A stretch of DNA of 64,000 nucleotides, taken from positions 40,076,688 through 40,140,687 of the forward strand of contig OX392535.1 in the NCBI GenBank assembly GCA_947623455.1, written 5' to 3'. This document shows positions 13,501 to 25,500 of this stretch, in pieces; position 1 is the first letter of the stretch; each line of letters opens with the position of its first letter. The notes beneath the pieces are model-generated. The model was given only the letters and a program-made list of their open reading frames with translations, did no database searches and was not told where the DNA came from. Both the position numbers and the translations under genes were made by a program. Source of the DNA: Mimachlamys varia (Eukaryota > Mollusca > Bivalvia > Pectinida > Pectinidae).

Positions 13501-16500
13501 AGGAGTACTAATTCTTCTTTATTGATTTGCTTAATATATAAAAGCTATGAACTTGGCAGGATGTTGAGTCTTGGAGAATTTGTCCTACTGGTCAGATTTT
13601 GCTTGTCTTAAAATATAATTAAGTTTTATATGTTTTATAATTATATGTGTCTGCAAATGTGGCATACTTTTTGAGAAGAAAACGTATTGAGCTAAAAGAC
13701 TATATATGAAACTATATTTAGTAGATATTATTTCTAGTTGTCATATGTATATGATTGGAAATTAATTTTCTCCAGGAGGTGTGTATGGCTTCCCTCGGCG
13801 ACGAGAATCTATAACCAAAATACATTCAATGACAATAGAAGCACCAATAACTAAGGTAGGTGTTGATTGGTCCTGTAGGAGAGTAGGCAATTACTACCTA
13901 TGATACATATAGCTACGTACATATCGTTATTGTCTGACAATACACCTGGTGATTGTCCAGTCCCGACTCGGATTGAGTGGTTAAGCTTTATTACAGGTTT
14001 ATATTACAGGAATGGTTGGTATTTCTGTTGAACTGCAGTAGATATGGATGGGCTTATTACTGGGCATGGTCTTATTGTGTTTTTTTTTCATAAACTAGAG
14101 TTGTCTCCCCTATTAAGTAGGTATTTTTTGTCGATACCATTGTGACATAGTTGACGTCAGGACAGAAATGACATATATTTATAGATAAATCTTTCCAAAA
14201 GGGAGATAACTCTTTGTAAATGACTGGTTCACTTTCCTCGTCTCCAGTCAATTTCACATGCTGGGCAGAACATATGTTGTCAGTTTTCATTTGTATGGTT
14301 AAAATAAGTTTTCTTTAGTTGTCATACATGCTAATGAATTTATATGTACGAGGACTCACCATTTTTGAATAAAACAAAATTTCTGGTTGAGATTGATTCT
14401 CTAATATAGCAACTTTTTTCTGTTTCACTTGATATTATTTTGACAGTTAAGGATGAATTGTCACTGTAAGGAAAACAAGATCACAAGATTAAAACTTTTA
14501 ATACAACCATAAAACTTCTTTTGAGGAATCAAAGAGTTTAAATCATCTTTAAATTTTGCCCATGTCCATTTGACAAAGTTATTCAAGTCAGATAAACATT
14601 TTCAGGCCCTTTTAGCCTCTTGATTTATGTAATATTTTTTCCTGTTTAACAATGAATTTTGACATATGGTTGATTTTATAGAATTACCTCCGTATAAGCA
14701 GTTGGGAACACCAAAATGATTTTTACCTGATTTCTTGCGCAGGTAATTAACATAATAAATGCAGCTCAGGAGAACAGTCCGATTACGGTTGTGCAGGCAC
14801 TGGACCGTGTCCTCGAGATCCTACGCACGAGTGAGCTCTACTCACCGTATCTAGCTCAGCAACTCCACCCCGATGAAGACCCAATGACCACAGACCTTGT
14901 GGGTGGGATCATGTCGGTAGGTAAACTGATTCCCTCCCCAAGCTGACGTTCTTATTTATGAGATGTTCCTACTTCACTATGCTATTTAGGATCTAACATG
15001 TCTAGTTTCCATTTCATATGAGATTTTGTTCATTTCAAAATATTCTATCAAAACAATATGATTTAAAGAGATTGAGCAACAGGCAAGGCCTATACAAGCT
15101 TTTTCAATAATGATAAAACTTCCCCTTGTACTTGTACATTTATAGGTATAATAATCATTAGCGCAACCTGATCCACTTTCCCTGAAAAAAGTTTGGTGCT
15201 TGTAGGGTAACGCTGGGTTTATTTGGTTGAATACAGTAGGCTATTGAGAAACGTCAACTCTTTTGGATATAAGGGTTTTAATCATTGCTGTTCTTTGTTG
15301 AATATTCATATTATTTATACAAATGAAGAAGGTACGCCCCCCCCCCCCTCCCTCCCGAGGCGGGAGGGTTCGGATCACAAAGAGAAGTGCAAAGTAGTCC
15401 AATATCAAAAAGATTAAGATACTGTAAAAGTGTTGGATTTTTTTTGTAGCGTGGAAAATTTTTGCTTTTTTCGCTGGAATTAAATCTCCGCAAAAATTTC
15501 CGCACATGAACATATTTAACACCATTCAAACTCTACAGTGTATAAAAGTATTAAAGGCACACAGTGCAAAACAGCATGACTACAGCGCGAACATTTCCAC
15601 ATCGCCAACAGTTTGGAGGCTGACTAAGCGAAATATTCCACACGCAAAAATATTGGCTTTAACAGTACCAGTTATACGAGTCGACTCTATGCAAGCTTAT
15701 GAAGATGCAAACACAATTATTCTACCAGTACCAGGTTTGACCCTAGTTTACAGCCTCTCCCCTTTAGACTTGGATCTCAAGATTGACCCTAGGTTCCATC
15801 CTCTCCCCTTTAGACTTGGACCTCAAGATTGACCCTAGGTTCCAACCTCTCCCCTTTAGACTTGGACCTCAAGATTGACCCAAGGTTCCAGCCTCTCCCC
15901 TTTAGACTTGGACCTCAAGATTGACCCTAGGTTCCAGCCTCTCCCCTTTAGACTTGGACCTCAAGATTGACCCTAGGTTACAGCCTCTCCCCTTTAGACT
16001 TGGACCTCAAGATTGACCCTAGGTTCCAGCCTCTCCCTTTTAGACTTGGACCTCAAGATTGACCCTAGGTTCCAGCCTCTCCCCTTTAGACTTGGACCTC
16101 AAGATTGACCCTAGGTTACAACCTCTCCCCTTTAGACTTGGACCTCAAGATTGACCCTAGGTTCCAGCCTCTCCCCTTTAGACTTTGATCTCAAGATTGA
16201 CCCTAGGTTCCAGCCTCTCCCCTTTAGACTTGGACCTCAAGATTGACCCTAGGTTCCAGCCTCTCCCCTTTAGACTTAGACCTCAAGATTGACCCAAGGT
16301 TCCAGCCTCTCCCCTTTAGACTTGGACCTCAAGATTGACCCTAGGTTACAGCCTCTCCCCTTTAGACTTGGACCTCAAGATTGACCCTAGGTTCCAGCCT
16401 CTCCCTTTTAGACTTGGACCTCAAGATTGACCCTAGGTTCCAGCCTCTCCCCTTTAGACTTGGACCTCAAGATTGACCCTAGGTTACAACCTCTCCCCTT

Positions 16501-19500
16501 TAGACTTGGACCTCAAGATTGACCCTAGGTTCCAGCCTCTCCCCTTTAGACTTTGATCTCAAGATTGACCCTAGGTTCCAGCCTCTCCCCTTTAGACTTG
16601 GACCTCAAGATTGACCCTAGGTTCCAGCCTCTCCCCTTTAGACTTGGACCTCAAGATTGACCCAAGGTTCCAGCCTCTCCCCTTTAGACTTGGACCTCAA
16701 GATTGACCCAAGGTTCCAGCCTCTCCCCTTTAGACTTGGACCTCAAGATTGACCCTAGGTTCCAGCCTCTCCCCTTTAGACTTGGACCTCAAGATTGACC
16801 CTAGGTTACAACCTCTCCCCTTTGGACTTGGACCTCAGGTGCTGGTAGTTATCCGTGTGTCACATTGCATGAGACTAAAGACAAAAATTATCACACATTG
16901 ATTATACCAGTATTGAGATAATACTTAAGTTGCATAATCCCCTTTATACCTGTACAAATGAATAATTCAGACCCAATTGTCCTCAGTTATTTGAAATTTT
17001 TATCTATATTTTTTGTTTGCGTTTCCATTTTCAGCAATCCATGAAGCGACAACTGATGGCCAGCACTCAAGATGTCAACAGTAACTCCAGCAGTAAAGCA
17101 AGTAAGTTCGGCACTAGGTCATAAGATAATGTTCAGTTTTTGTCTCACCTTCGTTAATAGTCAAGAAAAGCAAGACTATTGTATTGCTTTTCCGGCAGCG
17201 ACTGCGACCACGCCAACGCCAACATTTCAGTTTTCACAGATTTTATTGAAACTTGGTTACATTAATATTTTTAGTACTAGCTTACTGAACACGTAACTCC
17301 AATTTACAACAAATTGTTTTACAGGTTACCAATTTTCAGTGGTATTGCTATGTTATCAACCTGATAAGTGGACTTAAATGCTTTCCCAAAAATCAATATT
17401 TTTTACTCCAAAATACCAGAAGCTGTGAAACAATTTCTTTTTAAATTGAGGCAAGGTGTTCACTATGATGGGTATTATTGGATGTCAATAGTTTACTTCA
17501 GACTCTGCGTATTTTGCCACACTTTAAATACACCCCTTCTACTTTGACATCTTTCAAAAAGCATGGAAGGCGAGACTTAATAATTACGTGTAATTCATGT
17601 ATTGTAATTTTACCATTAGGATAAATCAGAAATTGCAAAAAAAAGTGTTAAAACAATTTATTTGTCATTTGTAAGGTCACCCTGCGTACACGCACATTCC
17701 AACCAATCCCACGACTCTGGCCCAGGTACCAGACCATATCAAGGTGATCCTTCAATCTGAGCCTTCCTGGGACTTCGACATCATCAGTCTAGAAAAGGCC
17801 ACAAAGCACAGGTATTATATCGGCAGTCATGCAAACATTTTTGGCAAGCTATAAAATGGATATAAATAGCTCTTACAACACACTGTACATGATTTACATG
17901 TTAAAAAGTGATCAGGTCGTTATCGTTTTCATTTTGTTCGCACTTAGAGAAACTTGGAATGTCTTGTTTACTTGTGAATTTGCTCCAAGTAACGGTTTAG
18001 TTGAAGAGAAATTCATCCTAGCGGAGTTTGTAGAATGATCAAGCAAGCATTTCACCCTATATCATATATTGGACATATCAGTATGTAATACATAGAGGAT
18101 ATCTAACAGTGTCTTCAGTAATATTAAATTTTAACCACACGAGTGAAATATATGTGGTATTACTGAAGATACTGAAGATACTGTTAGATATTCTGTTTAT
18201 TACATTTTTGTATGAAAATCTACAGTGGCAGCTTCTGATTTTCCGAAACATCTTTTGTAAGCAGCGTTCTGATTGGTCAAATCAGAAAAAGTGATATTTT
18301 TCACTAGTGAAAAATGATTATATTTCTCACTAGTGAAAAATATCACTTTTATAGAATGAAAATTTTTCGATATTTCACTGGTAAAAATGTAATAAAATTT
18401 AATATTAAATATGAGTAATACAGGACCCCTGGGCCTTTTGCGCCTCAATTCTTTACCCAGAAATGAGTATGTAAATGAAAACTGAATAGGAAAAACAAAA
18501 CCTAACTTGTTTTTTTTCCATCAGAGCGATTTTAAGTAGAATTAAGAATGCACTATTTTTTGGGGTCCGACTGAATTAGAAAATCCCTTTCCTGCATGGG
18601 TTTAATAACATTTAGAGCACAGCCATGCAAAGCCTTTGAAGAGAACTGATAATTTTGTTTTCTTATTCATTTCTCTTTTTTTCAGACCTCTAGTGTATTT
18701 AGGTTTAAAGACATTGATGCGTTTTGGAGTTTGTGAATATTTTCATATAAGTGAAACGTGTCTAACGAACTGGTTGACTGTGATAGAAACAAACTACCAT
18801 AGTTCTAATTCTTACCATAACTCGACGCATGCTGCTGATGTTCTCCACGCCACAGCCTTTTTCCTGGAGCAGGAACGAAATAAGGTAAGGCGATCTATTT
18901 AAAATAAACTATTCATTTTACACTAATGATGAATTATCAAACCTACAGTAAAACTCCACTTACTCGAACCTGGTTAGCTTGAATACCCCTCATTTGTCGA
19001 ACAGTTTGTTTGGTCCCAACCGAGTTTCATGCATATTCAACCAACTCGTACCATGTATTCCTCAAAGTATTAGTCAGGTCCCAACAAGTTCGAGTTAGTG
19101 GGGTTTTACTGTATATTAATCACTCTTGTTGGCCCGGATATTAGGACACAAGGGATCTAATAGTAGGAGGAAACCAAAATACCTGGAGAAAACCAACGTA
19201 GTTGGGCAGGCGACCTTATTCCTTTTTATGTCCGGCTGGGGAATCGAACCCAGGCCGCCTAGGTGATTGGGTGGGTTCAATGTGGTAGCACTTTAAATCG
19301 GCAAAAGATTCGGACTATCACAGGAAGACTTAAATGAAAATACCACAGCCTCCCAAATACACACACTCAACATGCGCACCCGCATCGTATACAGCGGGAG
19401 GCCGTCCTTAAATGATATGACCCTAGTTGTTAATAAGACGTAAAACAATAAAACCCGAGCCAATCAAATACTCGTAGTCATCTTAGTGTAAAATTGCTGA

Positions 19501-22500
19501 ACTTTCAGAGTAATATTATGTGATACTGTGCATAACTGGATTCAGAGTGATATTATTTACAGATAATCCAGATAATACTGTATTTGACCTAATTAAAGAA
19601 AACCAAATATTGTCAAACCCACTTCATTTGAACTTTGATATATTGAAATACCTCTTTAATTTTAAAGAAAATAAAATCTCCATTCCAACACTTCCTTTGT
19701 ATTTATCCACTTGTAATTTGAAATCCTGGTTAATTTGAAGCATTTTGACTTTTCCCGGGTGTTTCAATATAACCAGGTGCCACTGTACATGTAAATGGCC
19801 ATCCCGACCTTCTTTGAAAGGAAGGAGGATCAGTGTGCTATAATTAAAATCTGTACAAAAAAAAATCCACACTTCGCAGATCATTGTTCTCATTAAAAGC
19901 CGGTTGCCGGCAAAAGTAGCCTGTTATTCATCAACTTTGAACCGGCTATTTTTCAGAATTTTATATAACTCAATATTACAGAATGTGAAAATTTGACCAG
20001 CTATTCTTTCGAAGTCAACCAATTATTGCAAAACTTAGTGAGAACACTGCAGATCAGTCAGTACAATTTCTTTTGACCAAAGACCGTTCCAGAAAAAACA
20101 CTTCATTTCTAAGTTTCTAAATAGAAACTGTTTATGGTTTTACGAAGCGCACTCCTTTTGTGTTTATGTAAGCAGAGGTACAATGGGTTTAATAAGTAGA
20201 ATGAGGCGTCTGGTTTCTTGCTGGACATCAAAGTAAATACTTGTTAATTTTGCAGGCCGTGCTTGATCAGAGTGACGTTATCTGCAGTTTAATATCCGCT
20301 ATCATCCACGATGTTGACCATCCAGGCCGTACGAACGCCTTCCTCATCAACGAAGGGAACAAACTGGCCATTCTCTACAATGACCAGTATGTATATTCAT
20401 ACTACAGGCGAAACCTTATTATCTCAAACTCATGAAACTCGAAAAACACCATTTAATTTGAACTGGAATACTCGGATAACTCAAAGTTTTCCCATGGTCC
20501 GGTTGACTTCGAGATTCTGAGGTTCAGCTGTATCTATATTACAGTGGACTCCACTTAATATCAACCCTGTTAATATCACATGCCTCTTTATATCATGTTT
20601 TTCCCAAGCACCATTTTTCTCTCTATATAATCTATGTAATTTTATTTAGTTCAATATCAAGTATTTTGAGGTGAATTCCTCTTAATATGATGTTTGTTTT
20701 AACCAATCACATAAAATATCCAGAAAATGATGTTATTTCCATTGATTTCAGATACAACTTGTACAAAATGTTGCTTAGAAAATAAAAAATAACCCCAAAA
20801 ATGATTTTTAATTGAAATAATGTTATCTTTATATTGAAAAATCTTCATATGTACATTGAATAGCTTACTTTTAGTTATGGAGATTGGAACTGCACTGGAT
20901 TTAGTGGAACAACGTTTCTCTTAATGTCACATTCCTGTTGATATCATTTTTTGTCTGACAAATGCAACATGATATATTAAAAGATTTCATATCAGTTGGA
21001 TCATTTTAGTAATTGCGGTTGCCGTGTCATACTTTGAAATGAAGAATTTTCTCTATGAAGTTCCACCACACAGACTACACCTATACACATGTTGTAATTT
21101 GGCTGTTACAGGGCTGTGCTAGAAAGTCATCATTCAGCGCTGGCCTTCCAGCTCTCCTGGAAAAATGATTCAGCCAATATATTCAAAGGCTTGGACAAGT
21201 AAGTTGATGTGTAATATCATTGTTATTATAAGTTTGGCTTTGAACACTGTAAGCCAAAGGGAAACGCTCATTATACTAATAAAGTATGTGGCTTCTTGGA
21301 GTAGAGGGGCAGGACTCAAACTGGAGTTGCAATCTTTTAAGACAACTGTAGGTCTAGATCAGAAGGAGATTGATACTTGATCTGTTCTAAATCATTGGGT
21401 CAGTTAGAAATTAAGATGGTCACCACTTCAGTTCAATTTCTTGGGCAAACAAAAAGGACCACCAAATATGGTTAGATGAATGCAACAGTCATATGCATTA
21501 CATTGACAAATAATACATGGACCAGAGAACAGTGATCTATTAACGTAGGTTTACCTTTTAGAGAGAATTGTGGCATTACAGAAATTTACATGGAGCTGTT
21601 GTTATTTTAGTGATGAGTACCGCTCAACAAGACAAAACATCATCGACATGGTCCTGGCCACGGAGATGAGACATCACTTCGAACATCTCAACAAATTTGT
21701 CAACAGTGTCAACAAAGCAACGCTCAAGTACGAGGACACCTCATCCATGGTAGGTCATAGGTCACGTGACACCTCATCCATGGTAGGTCACATGTCAAGT
21801 GACACCTCATCCATGGTAGGTCACAGGCCAAGTGACACCTCATCCATGGTAGGTCACAGGTCAAGTGACACCTCATCCATGGTAGGTCACAGGTCAAGTG
21901 ACACCTCATCCATGGTAGGTCATAGGTCAAGTGACACCTCTTCCACTGTAGGTCACAGGTCAAGTGACATCTCATCCATGGTAGGTCACAGGTCAAATGA
22001 CACCTCATCCATGGTAGGTCACAGGTCAAGTGACACCTCATCCATGGTAGGTCACAGGTCAAATGACACCTCATCCATGGTAGGTCACAGGTCAAGTGAC
22101 ACCTCATCCATGGTAGGTCACAGGTCAAGTGACACCTCATCAATGGTAGGTCATAGGTCAAATGACACCTCATCCATGGTAGGACACAGGTCAAGTGACA
22201 CCTCATCCATGGTAGGTCACAGGTCAAGTGACACCTCATCCATGGTAGGTCACAGGTCAAGTGACACCTCATCCATGGTAGGTCATAGGTCAAGTGACAC
22301 CTCATCCATGGTAGGACACAGGTCAAGTGACACCTCATCCATGGTAGGTCACAGGTCAAGTGACACCTCATCCATGGTAGGTCACAGATCAAGTGACACC
22401 TCATCCATGGTAGGTCACAGGTCAAGTGACACCTCATCAATGGTAGGTCACATGTCAAGTAACACCTCATTAATGGTAGGTCATAGGTCAAATGACACCA

Positions 22501-25500
22501 CATCCATGGTAGGTCATAGGTCAAGTGACACCTCATCCATGGTAGGTCACAGGTCAAGTGACACCTCGGCACCCATTGTGGGTCATAGGTCAAGTAACAC
22601 CTCATCCATGGTAGGTCATAGGTCAGGTGAGACCTCATCCATGGTAGGTCATTGGTCAAGTAACACCTCATCCTTGGTAGGTCATAGCAGGTCAGGTGAC
22701 ACCTCATCCATGGTAGGTCATAGGTCAAATGACACCTCAGCCATGGTAGGTCATAGGTCAGGTGAGACCTCATCCATGGTAAGTCATAGGTCAAGTAACA
22801 CCTCATCCTTGGTAGGTCATAGGTCAGGTGACACCTTGGCACCCATTGTGGGTCATAGGTCAAGTAACACCTCATCAATGGTAGGTCAAAGGTGAGGTGA
22901 TACCTCATTCATGGTAGGTCATAGGTCAGGTGACGCCTCCGCACCCATTGTAGGTCAAAGGTCAAGTAACACCTCATCAATGGTAGGTCATAGGTCAAGT
23001 AACACCTCATCAATGGTAGGTCATATGTCAGGTGATACCTCATCCATGGTAGGTCACAGGTCAGGTGACACCTCGGCTCCCATTGTAGGTCAAAGGTCAA
23101 GTAACACCTCATCAATGGTAGGTCATAGGTCAAATGACACCTCATCCATTGTAGGTCACAGGTAAAGTGACACCTCATCCATGGTAGGTCACAGGTCAAG
23201 TGACACCTCATCCATGGTAGGTCACATGTCAAGTCACACCTCATCCATGGTAGGTCATAGGTCAGGTGATACCTCATCCATGGTAGGTCACAGGTCAAGT
23301 AACATCTCATCAATGGTAGGTCATAGGTCAGGTGATACCTCATCTATGATCGGTTACAGGTCAAGTGACACCTCATCCATGGTAAGTCATAGGTCAAGTG
23401 ACACCTCATCCATGGTAGGTCACATGTCAAGTGACACCTCATCCATGGTAGGTCACAGGCCAAGTGACACCTCATCCATGGTAGGTCACAGGTCAAATGA
23501 CAACTCATCCATGGTAGGTCACAGGTCAAGTGACACCTCATCCATGGTAGGTCACATGTCAAGTGACACCTCATCCATGGTAGGTCATAGGTCAGGTGAC
23601 ACCTCATCCATGGTAGGTCATAGGTCAGGTGACACCTCATCCATTGTAGGTCATAGGTCAGGTGACACCTCATCCATGGTAGGTCATAGGTCAAGTAACA
23701 CCTCATCCTTGGTAGGTCATAGCAGGTCAGGTGACACCTCATCCATGGTAGGTCATAGGTCAGGTGACACCTCATCCATGGTAGGTCATAGATCAGGTGA
23801 GACCTCATCCATGGTAAGTCATAGGTCAAGTGACACTTCATCCATGGTAGGTCACATGTCAAGTAACACCTCATCAATGGTAGGTCATAGGTCAAATGAC
23901 ACCTCATCCATGGTAGGACACAGGTCAAGTGACACCTCATCCATGGTAGGTCACAGGTCAAGTGACACCTCATCCATGGTAGGTCACAGGTCAAGTGACA
24001 CCTCATCCATGGTAGGTCATAGGTCAAATGACACCTCATCCATGGTAGGACACAGGTCAAGTGACACCTCATCCATGGTAGGTCACATGTCAAGTGACAC
24101 CTCATCCATGGTAGGTCACAGGTCAAGTGACACCTCATCCATGGTAGGTCACAGGTCAAGTAACACCTCATTAATGGTAGGTCATAGGTCAGGTGACACC
24201 TCATTCATGGTAGGTCATAGGTCAGGTGAGACCTCGTCACCCATAGTAGGTCATAGGTCAAGTGACACCTCATCTACAGTTATGGTTTAAGAAAGCAATA
24301 TATAGATATTGTAAATAGAGGATCAGAGCAATCATAATTTACCAGGATGTTTTTTTCCGTCAGAGGGTACTTGCATATTGATAGTTAGCCTGCCCTTTAC
24401 AATGCTAATTGTTATATATATTTTCAGAGTGGCAACGGATCTCCAGACAGTACCATGGTCCTTCATCAGCTGTCCACACCGGAGAACCGTCTGCTCATTA
24501 AACGCATGCTCATCAAGTGTGCAGATGTGGCCAATCCCTGTCGACCTCTTGATCTCTGTGTGGAGTGGGGCAAGCGCATCGCGGAGGAGTACTTCAATCA
24601 GGTCCGTTAATTCTTTGTCTGTCTGTCTCAATCACTTGCTTCAGACTGTGTATAAACACCATGTGACGTCTGCATCTAGCCTCAGTTTCAGGCAAAGTTT
24701 AAGTATTTGAGAAAGTTGAGAGATAAGTTTTTCCAAATTTTTGACTGATTTTTCCCCCAATGAATATAGACCACAATGTGTTCCAAACAATTAAGAAATA
24801 TAAACCCAGATAGGTAAAAAGTTGGGTGCTTTATATAAAAAATGGAATTTCTGTGTTAACACACTAAAAGTGGAAGGGCAAAGAGATGCAACTCTTTGAA
24901 ATAATTAAACGTTAATGGGGTTGAACATATTAAAGTACATATGTTTTTTTCCTAATTAGCATGAAAGTTAACATTTAAATGCCTCTCAAATAAAAGGTAT
25001 TTGTTTCCTTATTATTCTGCATACTTTTTATACATTTACCAAAACGCAGTACCAAAATGTGTAACAAGTACTAAATTCCAACCAGATAAATTGAATTTAT
25101 TTTCTTTACGAGTAAAATATGTGTTATCTGACACGTGAACATGTGAGTATTTGTTTGTGACAGACGGAAGAGGAGAAAACTCGCGGACTGCCAGTGGTGA
25201 TGCCCGTGTTTGATAGAAAGACTTGCAGTATACCCAAATCCCAAATTAGCTTTATCGATGTTTTCATCAACGACATGTTCGACGCCTGGGATTGTAAGTA
25301 CTACATACTGTCTAGTACTTACAGGAACAGCTTTATATAATTGTGTCAGGTGTTTGTTATATGTACTGCAAAATAGTTCTGTATGTACATGTGTTACATT
25401 TATTTCTAGGAGATGAAACTTAAAAGCTTATTTGAGGAATTTCTTTCTTATTCTGAATCTCCTTAATACCACTGATCTTGTAATACAATTTTCAGTCTTT

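Noticed and set aside
15506..15832. 108-codon + strand frame near the 46-bp minisatellite
   Set aside because: Half of it is translated minisatellite and the rest has no recognisable similarity; it lies in a PDE8 intron.
21724..24204. Long minus-strand open frames across the 33-bp array ([11 protein letters not shown] repeats)
   Set aside because: They arise because the unit length is divisible by three; no promoter, conserved domain or splice context supports them.
21735..24287. Reading the 33-bp array as a CRISPR-like array
   Set aside because: Units abut with no unique spacers, the sequence is eukaryotic and the array continues an exon.
22911..24290. Two separate downstream repeat genes starting at 22911 and 23181
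   Set aside because: They are the same PDE8 frame interrupted by single-base nonsense changes; the starts are just the ATG present in every unit.
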